From: Candidatus Anammoximicrobium sp.
Lineage (GTDB): Bacteria; Planctomycetota; Planctomycetia; Pirellulales; Pirellulaceae
Assembly (NCBI GenBank): GCA_012515235.1
Contig: JAAYYU010000415.1
Location: 1 to 39,202, forward strand
Direction of reading: 5' to 3'
Length of the DNA: 39,202 nucleotides
A program made the position numbers and the translations under genes. Of the stretch, positions 8,929-16,619 are shown one piece after another. Below the pieces are notes generated by a model. That model did no database searches and was not told the DNA's origin. It worked only from the letters and a program-made list of their open reading frames with translations. Each line of letters opens with the position of its first letter. The first letter of the stretch is position 1.

Positions 8929-10377
8929 ATGAGCCGCTCTTTCCCGCAGATATTTCCACCTTCTTCCCAGCCGCCTTCTGTCGCCGTTCCCGTCGCTCCG
9001 TCGGACCGCGCGGACAGCCCGTACGACGCTTCCTTCTGGAAAGTCTTCCTGGCCAATTCGCTGGTCTCGGTCGGCGTGGCCGTACTGTACCGGTACGCCG
9101 ATTTCATCACGCACCTGGGCGGCACGGAGTTGCACTTGGGGTGGATTGTCGGCATCGGCATGTTGGGCAGCTTGTCGGTCCGGCTGTTCGTCGGTTCGTG
9201 GATCGACCGTTATGGTCCGCGGCTGGTCTGGCTGTGCGCCTTGCTGCTGCTGGCCTGCGTTTTCTTCGGGCATCTGTTGGTAATTCGTCTCCCGGACGCC
9301 CGGATTCAACAACCGATGGTGGCGGTGTGCTGTGCCGGATTGCGGATTGCCATGTGGTGCGCGATTGCGGGCGTCTACGCCTCGTCGATGATTTTCATCT
9401 CCAATCGAGTGCCGGTCGTCCGGATGGCCGAGTTGCTGGGCATGCTGGGCACTTCCGGGTTTTTCGGCGTGATCGCGGGCGTCTGGCTGAGCGACTTGTT
9501 GCTGAGTGGCGCGGCGCAGTCGGCGGCGGCCACCGGGCGGATGTTTTTGGCAGCGGGCTGCCTGTCGCTGGCCGCGTTTGCTTCCGCGTACTGGGCTACC
9601 AAGGGGCAAGCTTATCCTGTTTCGCGGCGTCGTGCGCCGCTGTGGGGCTTGATCCGTCGCTATCATCCGGGGCGGATCATGGTCATGGGCGTGGCGATGG
9701 GCTTCGGCTTGGGCCTGCCCTCCACGTTTGTGCGGACGTATGCGGCCGAGCTTGACATCCCGCGGATCGGTTGGTTTTTTACCGTCTATGCGGTCACCGC
9801 CATCTTGACTCGTGTGGTGGCCCGGCGTTTGCCGGAGCAGTACGGATTGCGTCCCGTCGTGTTGGCTGGCTTGGGGCTGGTGATGGTTAGCCAGTTCCTG
9901 TTTCTGATTGTCCACAGCGAGTGGGCGCTGATGATCCCCAGCGTCACGTACGGCATTGGACACGCGATTCTGTTTCCGGCAGGGTTTGCCGAGGGTTGCT
10001 GTACGTTTCCCCCCCGCTATCGCGGTTTGGGCACGTCGCTGATGCTGGCCACCTACGATGCGGGCCTGTTGATCGGAGCGCCGACCGCCGGGTTGCTGGT
10101 TCACTTCGGACAAGCGATGGGCTGGCCGGGTTACCCGACGATGTTCCTAGGAGTGTCGATTCTGCTGGCGCTGGCCACGGGCGTGTACGCCACGGCTCCC
10201 CGCGAGATCAAACCGCGTCGGGCCCGACGCGGACTCCGTCCCGACGTCGTTCCCGCGCCGGCGATCGGCTTCCGCCCACCGCCGCCTGCCGACTTGACGA
10301 CGGTGACTCCCGCCAGCCTGCCCGAGCGCGTCGAAGCTGACATCTCCAGTCACATCCCGACGCAAGGCGCGGCTTGA
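8929..10377 (+). CDS. Major facilitator superfamily transporter
   Basis: A 482-residue integral membrane protein with about 12 hydrophobic segments from residue 40 to about 420, and hydrophilic, Pro/Ser/Arg-rich tails at both ends. The loop after the second helix carries the MFS signature shape (GSLSVRLFVGSWIDRYGPRLV, the G-x3-D/R-x-G-x-R-R motif A variant). A second cytoplasmic loop (ILTRVVARRLPEQYGLRPVV) resembles the same motif in the C-terminal half. The substrate cannot be read from the sequence. I chose ATG 8929; the frame is open to 8875, but that leader is Arg-rich with no ribosome site. A TAGAAT hexamer at 8886-8891 could be a -10 box. The 298 bases before it hold no gene. Confidence 0.85.
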   Translation: MSRSFPQIFPPSSQPPSVAVPVAPSDRADSPYDASFWKVFLANSLVSVGVAVLYRYADFITHLGGTELHLGWIVGIGMLGSLSVRLFVGSWIDRYGPRLVWLCALLLLACVFFGHLLVIRLPDARIQQPMVAVCCAGLRIAMWCAIAGVYASSMIFISNRVPVVRMAELLGMLGTSGFFGVIAGVWLSDLLLSGAAQSAAATGRMFLAAGCLSLAAFASAYWATKGQAYPVSRRRAPLWGLIRRYHPGRIMVMGVAMGFGLGLPSTFVRTYAAELDIPRIGWFFTVYAVTAILTRVVARRLPEQYGLRPVVLAGLGLVMVSQFLFLIVHSEWALMIPSVTYGIGHAILFPAGFAEGCCTFPPRYRGLGTSLMLATYDAGLLIGAPTAGLLVHFGQAMGWPGYPTMFLGVSILLALATGVYATAPREIKPRRARRGLRPDVVPAPAIGFRPPPPADLTTVTPASLPERVEADISSHIPTQGAA

Positions 10378-10446
10378 CAGCGCCGGCGGGCCTTCCAATT
10401 GCCCGGACGCTCGCCGCTCTCGACCCCGTGTTTTCTGGCGCAGGTG

Positions 10447-10495
10447 TATACTGCCGCGAGGTGCCCGTCCCCTTTTTTCAACAGGCTGCTATACT
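10447..10495 (+). promoter_or_regulatory. Two TATACT -10-like hexamers upstream of the Bax-inhibitor-like gene
   Basis: TATACT occurs at 10447-10452 and again at 10490-10495, respectively 89 and 46 bases before the start at 10541. Neither has a good -35 box at 16-18 bases. A C/T-rich stretch lies between them. They may be alternative start sites of a single-gene unit. Confidence 0.3.
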
Positions 10496-10540
10496 GGTGA
10501 TGAGCGAGCGTTTCTTTCCACGTTTTCAGGGAGCCATGCC

Positions 10541-11257
10541 ATGAGCTACGCCGACAATCCTTACGCTGCGCCCGGTTACACCTTTGCGGCGCAGGCCGCG
10601 GCCGATGAGCGAGCCGGCTTTATTGCCAAGACGTACGCCCATCTGGCCGGAGCGATCGTGGCGTTCATCGCTATCGAGGCGGTGCTGCTGAACACGCCGG
10701 GAATCGAGAACTTGGTCGGCCTGATGCTGGGCACCCGCTACGGCTGGCTGGTCGTGTTGGGGCTGTTCATGGTGGTCAGCTGGATCGCCGACAGCTGGGC
10801 GCAATCCCCCGTTTCTCCGACCAAGCAGTACTGGGGGCTGGGGCTGTTCGTCGTGGCCGAAGCGGTCATTTTCGTGCCCTTGCTGTTCATCGCCCAGCGT
10901 GTCGACGCCAACATTATTCCCTTGGCCGGCTTCACCACGCTGGTTCTGTTCAGTGTGCTGACTGCTATCGTCATGTTCACGCGCAGGGACTTTTCGTTCC
11001 TTCGCACGGTTCTACTCTTCGGCGGTTTTGCGGCGATGGGACTGATCGTCGTCTCCATCCTGTTCAACTTTGCCTTGGGGCCGATTTTTACGTACGCCAT
11101 GATCGCCCTGGCCTGTGGCTACATCCTGTACGACACCTCGAACGTGCTGCACCACTATCGCATCGGCCAGCACATCGCCGCCGCGCTGGCGTTGTTCGCT
11201 GCCGTGGCCCTGCTGTTCTGGTACATCGTGCGGCTGTTCCTGGCCTCGCGGCGTTAA
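10541..11257 (+). CDS. Bax inhibitor-1/YccA family membrane protein
   Basis: A 238-residue protein with a short soluble N-terminus (SYADNPYAAPG) and seven strongly hydrophobic segments, the usual size and topology of bacterial Bax-inhibitor-1 (YccA/YetJ) proteins. The conserved C-terminal part is recognisable: IFTYAMIALACGYILYDTSNVLHHY carries the Asp (YDTSN) that in the YetJ family forms part of the pH-sensing, calcium-leak di-aspartyl site. In E. coli, YccA modulates the FtsH protease. Either role could hold here. AGGGAG upstream of the ATG supports the start. There is no operon partner; the next gene is 155 bases on. Confidence 0.9.
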   Translation: MSYADNPYAAPGYTFAAQAAADERAGFIAKTYAHLAGAIVAFIAIEAVLLNTPGIENLVGLMLGTRYGWLVVLGLFMVVSWIADSWAQSPVSPTKQYWGLGLFVVAEAVIFVPLLFIAQRVDANIIPLAGFTTLVLFSVLTAIVMFTRRDFSFLRTVLLFGGFAAMGLIVVSILFNFALGPIFTYAMIALACGYILYDTSNVLHHYRIGQHIAAALALFAAVALLFWYIVRLFLASRR

Positions 11258-11268
11258 CCACGGCCTGG

Positions 11269-11360
11269 GGCCAGGCTTACAGATTTCAATTTTCGCGGGG
11301 ACAGACTTTCCCTGGGGCGGGACCATCGGCCGCGAGAACTTGCAATCGGTAAGCCTGACC
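11269..11360. repeat. 92-bp element bounded by 12-bp inverted repeats
   Basis: GGCCAGGCTTAC (11269-11280) and its complement GTAAGCCTGACC (11349-11360) match at 11 of 12 positions around a 68-base interior. The interior contains CGGGGACAGACTTTCC, which resembles REP-type motifs linked to IS200-like (RAYT) transposases; that resemblance is from memory. The element fills most of the gap before the helicase gene and encodes nothing. It could be a miniature mobile element or a terminator-like structure. Confidence 0.5.
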
Positions 11361-11412
11361 ACTCCACCCCGCCAGAAACCGGCAACTTGTTCTGCTCGTG
11401 GCAGTGCCTCCC

Positions 11413-13569
11413 ATGTCCCTGTTGTTCCTGGAACCTCTGCCGCGGCGAGCATCCAAAGCGGATCTTCTCGCCTTCCTGGAGCGCGTCGGAGGGCTGGACC
11501 GCGGTCGCGTGGGACGGATCGAATTCCAGGCCAGCCGCGCGGTGATCGAAGTTCCCAACGGCTGGGAATCGCGTCTGGCGCGGACGCTGGACGGCCAGAC
11601 GCTGGGCGAGCGGCGAGTTCGTGTCTGGACGGGGCCTGCGCCCGCCCAGGCCGGCGGCGACGAGGACCATTTCCAGCGTCTGGAACGGCTGCTGGAGTGG
11701 GAACGCGAGGCCGAGGCGCAGCAAGCTGCCGAACTGTCCCGCCGGTTTTCCGGCGCGGAAGCGGAACGGACCGGCAACGCGCTGGTCGATTTGGCGATCG
11801 CCGACGAAGACACCGGACTGGGCGGCCGCTACCTGCTCCAACTGGTCAAACGCCGCCGCGCTTTGCTGCCGTGGACCCGCTTGGACGTCGGCAGCCCCGT
11901 GCTTCTTGCGCCGGAAGCGGCGCGGCACATGGCAGCGGGCTGGCGCGGCGTGGTCTACCAGCGGGACGACCGGTCCGTGCGCATCGCCCTGCCCGGCGCG
12001 CCGGACGAGTTGGGCGATTTCGAAACGTGGCGGCTGGACCTGGCCGGTGACGAGGTCGTCGCCCAGCGGCAGCAGCAGGCGTTGCGCCGCGCCCGCTCGG
12101 CCGCGGGCGAACGATTGGCCGAGTTACGCGACGTGCTGTGCGGCGAGCGCGAGCCGCGTTTCGGGAAAGAAACCGACGATCCGCCGCTCGATCCGTCGCT
12201 GAACGACATCCAGCAAGCCGCCGTCCGCTTTGCGCTTTCGGCCCAGCACGTGGCCCTGATCCATGGCCCGCCGGGCACCGGCAAGACCACCGCGGTGGTC
12301 GAACTGATCCGGCAGGCGATCCGGCGCGGTCAGCGCGTACTGGCCTGCGCGCCCAGCAATCTGGGAGTCGACAACCTGTTCGAACGCCTGCTGGCCGCGG
12401 GCCAGCGCGCCGTGCGACTGGGCCATCCCGCGCGGGTGCTGCCGCAACTGCGCGAACACACACTGGACCTGCTGGTCGCCCAGCACCCCGACGTCCGTCT
12501 GGCCCGAAAGCTGGTCAAGGAAGCGCTGGGCCTGTTCCGCCAGGCCGGTCGCTTCACGCGGGCCAAACCGGAGCCGGGCGCTCGCCGCCAGACGCGGCAA
12601 GAAGCCCGTTCGCTGTTGGACGACGCCCGGCGATTGGAACGGCAGGCGGTCGAGCATCTTCTGGACACCGCCGACGTGCTCTGTGCCACGCTGACCGGCT
12701 TGGACAGCGAACTGATCGGGACGCGGCGTTTCGATCTGGCAGTGATCGACGAAGCGTGTCAGAGCGTCGAGCCGGGCTGCTGGATTCCGCTGGCCCGCTG
12801 CGATCGCGTCGTGCTGGCGGGCGATCACTGCCAACTGCCGCCGACGGTCGTCAGCCAGTCGGCCGCCAACGAGGGTCTGGGGATCAGCATGTTTGAACGG
12901 TTGATGGAGCGGTACGGCCGGAGCATCGCCCGGCGGTTGACCATCCAGTACCGGATGCACGAACAGATCATGGACTTTCCGTCGCTGGAATTCTACGAAG
13001 CGGAACTGACGGCGCACGAGTCCGTCCGCGGCCATCTGCTGGCCGACCTGCCCGGCCTGGCCGCCGTGCCGCTGACGCAGACGCCGATCCAGTGGCTGGA
13101 CACCGCCGGGGCCGGCTTCGACGAAGAGGTGGAGCCGGACGGCGAGAGCCGGCGGAACCCGCCGGAAGCCGAGTTAGTCGTCCGTTACGTCCGACAACTG
13201 CTCGCCAGCGGCCTGGCCCCCCAGGACCTGGCCGTCATCGCGCCGTACGCCGCCCAAGTGCGATTGCTGCGCAGCCAGTTGCCGGTCCCCGGCCTGGAGA
13301 TCGACAGCGTCGACGGTTTTCAAGGCCGCGAAAAAGAAGCGGTGGTCATCTCGCTCGTCCGTTCCAACTCCCAGGGCGAGATTGGCTTCCTGGCCGACGT
13401 CCGCCGCATGAACGTGGCGCTGACCCGCGCCCGCCGCAAGCTCCTGATCATCGGCGACACCGCCACCTTGGCCGGGCATCCCTTCTATGCCCGCCTGATC
13501 GAATACGTCGAAGCCGCACACGGCTATCGCACCGTCTGGGAAGAACCGGCCGCGAACGATCCGAACTGA
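11413..13569 (+). CDS. Superfamily 1 helicase, Upf1/DNA2-NAM7 (IGHMBP2-like) type
   Basis: A 718-residue cytoplasmic helicase. Motifs in order: Q-motif region LNDIQQAAVRFAL, Walker A GPPGTGKT (285-292, Lys291), motif Ia LACAPSNLGVDNL, Walker B DEAC (446-449), motif III LAGDHCQLPPTV, motif IV IQYRMHEQIMDFPS, motif V DSVDGFQGREKEAVVISLVRS, and motif VI NVALTRARRKLLIIGD. DEAC (not DEAD) and the YRMH/FQGRE pair place it in the SF1B Upf1-like group, which unwinds DNA or RNA 5' to 3'. The N-terminal 280 residues hold a beta-barrel-like region (GVVYQRDDRSVRIALPG) seen in this group. A GTG at 11398 is in frame, but the ATG at 11413 fits better; neither has a clear ribosome site. Confidence 0.88.
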   Translation: MSLLFLEPLPRRASKADLLAFLERVGGLDRGRVGRIEFQASRAVIEVPNGWESRLARTLDGQTLGERRVRVWTGPAPAQAGGDEDHFQRLERLLEWEREAEAQQAAELSRRFSGAEAERTGNALVDLAIADEDTGLGGRYLLQLVKRRRALLPWTRLDVGSPVLLAPEAARHMAAGWRGVVYQRDDRSVRIALPGAPDELGDFETWRLDLAGDEVVAQRQQQALRRARSAAGERLAELRDVLCGEREPRFGKETDDPPLDPSLNDIQQAAVRFALSAQHVALIHGPPGTGKTTAVVELIRQAIRRGQRVLACAPSNLGVDNLFERLLAAGQRAVRLGHPARVLPQLREHTLDLLVAQHPDVRLARKLVKEALGLFRQAGRFTRAKPEPGARRQTRQEARSLLDDARRLERQAVEHLLDTADVLCATLTGLDSELIGTRRFDLAVIDEACQSVEPGCWIPLARCDRVVLAGDHCQLPPTVVSQSAANEGLGISMFERLMERYGRSIARRLTIQYRMHEQIMDFPSLEFYEAELTAHESVRGHLLADLPGLAAVPLTQTPIQWLDTAGAGFDEEVEPDGESRRNPPEAELVVRYVRQLLASGLAPQDLAVIAPYAAQVRLLRSQLPVPGLEIDSVDGFQGREKEAVVISLVRSNSQGEIGFLADVRRMNVALTRARRKLLIIGDTATLAGHPFYARLIEYVEAAHGYRTVWEEPAANDPN

Positions 13570-13821
13570 AACGCATCGCCAGCCAAGGACCGCCACGCCG
13601 AAGTGCGGATCGACAACATCCGAGTTGCTCCCTGCATCACTTCTGGCCGATCGTCCCTGGGGCTTCGCCGCAGCGCTGGTTCCAGCGCCCGGCCCGAGAC
13701 GCTGAACGCAAGGCGGAGAGGAAAGACCATGCCCTGTGTGCGGGCCACCCGTTGGGCCACCCCCGTCGCGCCGGGCCTTTGCCGAAGCGGACGGGGAGCG
13801 GACCTGCACGGGCGGCAAACA

Positions 13822-15120
13822 TCAATCGCAGCCGCCGAAGAATCCGTCGTCGATCCAGATCGGTTTGTACCCGTGTTCCGTCACGTGACGCAGCGCGGTA
13901 TCCCAGCGTTCGAAAATATCCGACTTGTAATTGCGATAAAACGGCCACCAGTACTGTTCGTGGCCCGCGATATTGATCAGCAGGTTTTGCTTCGGGTTGT
14001 CAAGTTTACGATGATGGAGCCATTCGGTCTGGGTCGTTGGAATCCATTCACACGTCGTCGGCATGACGCCGTTGTAAAAAATGATGCCGGAGTCGGGGTC
14101 CATCCAGCCCTGATGTTCCCGAAGGTAGGCCGTAATCTGGTTCGGGAGCATGAAATCGCAGTATTTGTCCCCCGTTCCGGGATTCTTGCTTCCGCCGGTC
14201 GGAAGCATCTTGACCCCGCGCTCGGCCAAGACCTGATAGGAATCGGCGCGAACCATGGCGAAGTGGATTTGCAGTCCCGCCGTATAAGCTTTGCCCGCGA
14301 TCCGTTTGAGCTGCGTCGCGGTCAGATCGAAGTCGGCTGCGAGTTGTTCCGGTGTCGCGTTGCGGTACGGTTCACCGGGGAACTCGTTTTCCGAGTGGAA
14401 AGCCAGTCGGAGCCAATCGGCATTATCCTCGAATTCCGGCTTGTACTTTTCAGGAAACATCGAAAGGGTAAAGTCGCGTTCCGGCGTCGAGTTGAAGCAG
14501 TTCAGGACGATCTTCGTTTGATAGCGTTTGTGCAGCTCGCGGAGTTTCGCGAAATAGAAGCAGTCGAAAATGCTCTTGTACTGTTTCTGCAGAATATCAC
14601 GGAAGCAGAAACTGTGGTCGTCGATATAGCAGCGATAGCGTTTGTAAGCGTTCTTCGCCCACAGAACGCGACAGGTGAATTCGACCGGCTTGCCGTTCTT
14701 TTGGCCACGCGCTTTGAGAAGGGACAAACGGTCCTTGAGCAGTGCGGCGCCCATGAGTGCGCCGGAGATGGATTCCATCGGGATGACCGCACCTTCGGGA
14801 TCGAAGACCTGAAGATTACCGACATCGCCGGGCCGAACGACGACGTGAATCCGAAGCCGTTTGACTCCGTCGGCTCCCGTCTCCGTGCCAAGAACTGGAT
14901 AGCCGGTTCCTTCCTGAAGCACACCGCCGTCGAACGGATACTCGAAGCGGAATATTGGTTTCTCCTTGAAGTAGAACTGGTCGTAATACAGCATGCGGGG
15001 ATCGTCGCTGGCCGCGGGGGTCGCGGGGGTCGCGGGGGCCGCCGCCGTCAGGGGGGAAACGGAACCGGCGACGGCGGCAAGAGCGGAACTCTGAAGAAAA
15101 CGGCGTCGTGAGGTACTCAT
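13822..15120 (-). CDS. Tat-exported NodB/polysaccharide-deacetylase-like protein
   Basis: A 432-residue protein opening with a textbook twin-arginine signal (STSRRRFLQSSALAAVAGSV); AAGGAG upstream of the ATG at 15120 supports the start. The core has YIDDHSFCFRDIL (a candidate NodB-type Asp pair) and LRLAFHSENEFPGEPY (a candidate metal His), which resemble a poorly characterised polysaccharide-deacetylase-like family. The C-terminus (GHEQYWWPFYRNY, PIWIDDGFFGGCD) is unfamiliar to me. Deacetylation of a glycan is a guess from fold. The base composition differs from the neighbours: one 60-base line inside it (14521-14580) is 47% GC, against 77% for a line in the helicase. Its signal region has a 9-base tandem repeat. 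The GC drop suggests acquisition from elsewhere. Confidence 0.6.
   Translation of the reverse strand: MSTSRRRFLQSSALAAVAGSVSPLTAAAPATPATPAASDDPRMLYYDQFYFKEKPIFRFEYPFDGGVLQEGTGYPVLGTETGADGVKRLRIHVVVRPGDVGNLQVFDPEGAVIPMESISGALMGAALLKDRLSLLKARGQKNGKPVEFTCRVLWAKNAYKRYRCYIDDHSFCFRDILQKQYKSIFDCFYFAKLRELHKRYQTKIVLNCFNSTPERDFTLSMFPEKYKPEFEDNADWLRLAFHSENEFPGEPYRNATPEQLAADFDLTATQLKRIAGKAYTAGLQIHFAMVRADSYQVLAERGVKMLPTGGSKNPGTGDKYCDFMLPNQITAYLREHQGWMDPDSGIIFYNGVMPTTCEWIPTTQTEWLHHRKLDNPKQNLLINIAGHEQYWWPFYRNYKSDIFERWDTALRHVTEHGYKPIWIDDGFFGGCD
15014..15040. repeat. 9-base tandem repeat in a Tat-signal coding region
   Basis: Three units of GCGGGGGTC (the last ends CC) lie head to tail. On the minus strand they code for the Ala-Pro/Thr-Pro repeat (APATPATPA) just after the signal peptide of the NodB-like protein. 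Unit-number slippage would lengthen or shorten the linker by three residues without shifting the frame. Confidence 0.8.
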
Positions 15121-15150
15121 AAAAAAACACTCCTTGACCAAAGCTGTCGT

Positions 15151-15312
15151 CTACTTAAGCAGCCACAGACTAGCCGCAGCTTCCTGTTGCGCGGCGTCGC
15201 CGGAGAACGGGAAAAAACCGTTCCAGTCCTTGAGCGGCGGGAGGCGGATGTCTTTGCCGAAAGCCGTCAACGAGAGGCCCAACAAAACGGCAATCGCGAT
15301 GAAGTGTCTCAT
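15151..15312 (-). CDS. Small secreted protein or 5' remnant, 53 residues
   Basis: A short open frame reading MRHFIAIAVLLGLSLTAFGK at its start, a convincing signal peptide, followed by about 33 residues (DIRLPPLKDWNGFFPFSGDA onward) and a TAG stop at 15151-15153. It ends 30 bases before the start of the NodB-like gene on the same strand and shares that gene's lower GC, so the two may form one acquired cassette. No strong ribosome site precedes the ATG. It may be a real secreted peptide or the 5' end of a longer gene cut short by a deletion; I do not recognise a family. Confidence 0.45.
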   Translation of the reverse strand: MRHFIAIAVLLGLSLTAFGKDIRLPPLKDWNGFFPFSGDAAQQEAAASLWLLK

Positions 15313-15575
15313 GGTTGTCGGGGTAAGCGCGTTGATGATTGCAGTTGTTCGGGGGCTCCACGGCGTAAAAGGTTAAGCGGCTCCGCGGGTCAATCTCCGC
15401 CGCACTTCAATTTCGCGATCCGAGAGAATCAGGCGGGCGCCTGCAACCAGGTTGACCGCCCCGACTCGTCCGGCCCCTGGCGGCATTGTACCACGCGACG
15501 CGCGAGCTGCAACATCCACAGACTTTCAGCGTGGAGAGCAACCGCACGATCCGGGAGACCTGTATGGGACCGGCG

Positions 15576-16388
15576 TCACGTCAGCGGTACGCGCAAGCCA
15601 TCGTACGCCAAAGCCATGCCGGGGGGCAGCCGCGCGTTGGTCTGGTCGTAATCCAGATCGTGTCCCACGTGGGTGAAAAGTGTCCGCCGCGGTTGCAGCC
15701 GCTGGGCGGCCGCGACGGCTTCGTCCAGGCAGAAATGCGTCGCGTGCGGCCGGGTGCGAAGCGCGTTCAGGACCAGCGTGTCCAGTCCCTCCAGCAGCGG
15801 CCAGCTTTCCGCCGGAATTTCCTTGACGTCGGTGCAGTAGGCGACGTTGCCGATACGGAATCCCAACACCTGGAACCGCGGACCGTGCTGCAGCCGGATC
15901 GGGACCACGCGGGCGCCCAGCACCTGGAACGGCCGCGTGTCGATGCGTTGGAATACCAGTTGCGGAACGGCGCCTTCGTGCGTCGGTTCCAGGTCCGTAA
16001 AGGCGTAGTCGAACGCCGTGCGAATTCGCGCTTCGACAATCCGCTCGCAGTACAGCGGCAGGGCGTGGCCCAGAAAGAACGGCATCAGCCGCAGGTCGTC
16101 CAGGCCGAACAAGTGGTCGGCGTGCTCGTGGGTGTACGCGACGGCGTGCACGACGCCCAGCCCTTCGCGGATCATCTGGAATCGCAGGTCGGGCGGCGTA
16201 TCGATCAGCAGATTGCCTTCGGGCAGGCCCAGCACCGCGGCGCAACGCGTGCGGCGGTTGCGGGGATTAGGGCTGGTACACACGGGGCAACCGCAGCCGA
16301 TCGTCGGCACGCCTACCGAGGTGCCGGTGCCCAACAAGATCATCTGCCCCGGCAGGGTAATTGTCTTCGGCTGATACTTGGGCGCCAA
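15576..16388 (-). CDS. PhnP-like MBL-fold metallo-hydrolase
   Basis: A protein of up to 270 residues with the metallo-beta-lactamase fold of the PhnP/phosphodiesterase group. It has the glycine-rich entry GTGTSVGVPTIGCGCPVC, whose clustered cysteines match the extra zinc site of PhnP-type enzymes, the main metal motif T-H87-E-H89-A-D91-H92, and downstream THVGHDLDY with another metal His. PhnP acts on cyclic ribose phosphodiesters; relatives work on varied phosphodiesters, so the substrate is unknown. No phosphonate genes are nearby. The start is uncertain: the longest frame begins with a TTG at 16388, and an ATG at 16343 (MILLGTGTS) is the alternative but begins within the first beta-strand. 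No signal peptide, so cytoplasmic. Confidence 0.8.
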   Translation of the reverse strand: MAPKYQPKTITLPGQMILLGTGTSVGVPTIGCGCPVCTSPNPRNRRTRCAAVLGLPEGNLLIDTPPDLRFQMIREGLGVVHAVAYTHEHADHLFGLDDLRLMPFFLGHALPLYCERIVEARIRTAFDYAFTDLEPTHEGAVPQLVFQRIDTRPFQVLGARVVPIRLQHGPRFQVLGFRIGNVAYCTDVKEIPAESWPLLEGLDTLVLNALRTRPHATHFCLDEAVAAAQRLQPRRTLFTHVGHDLDYDQTNARLPPGMALAYDGLRVPLT

Positions 16389-16619
16389 GGAACCAGGGCT
16401 CCGCGCAGGGAAAGTGACGTTTTCCCGAAGTGTACTCGAAGCGGCGGAGTTTGGCGAGTTAACCGCCCCTTGAAAAAAAGCGGACAGTTAGCTCCCGGTG
16501 CTCGCCTCCCGGCGGGCAACTGCCGGCGTCTGCTTTTCCTCGGGACGTTCCAACGCAGTTCCGAGCCCAACCCTTTTTTCCCCAAGCCGTCAGGGCGGAC
16601 AGCGGTTAGGCCCGACGAG

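Noticed and set aside
13603..15111. A 502-codon plus-strand frame opposite the NodB-like gene
   Set aside because: Its mirror gene has a Tat signal, AAGGAG site and conserved motifs; this frame has none and mixes biased residues.
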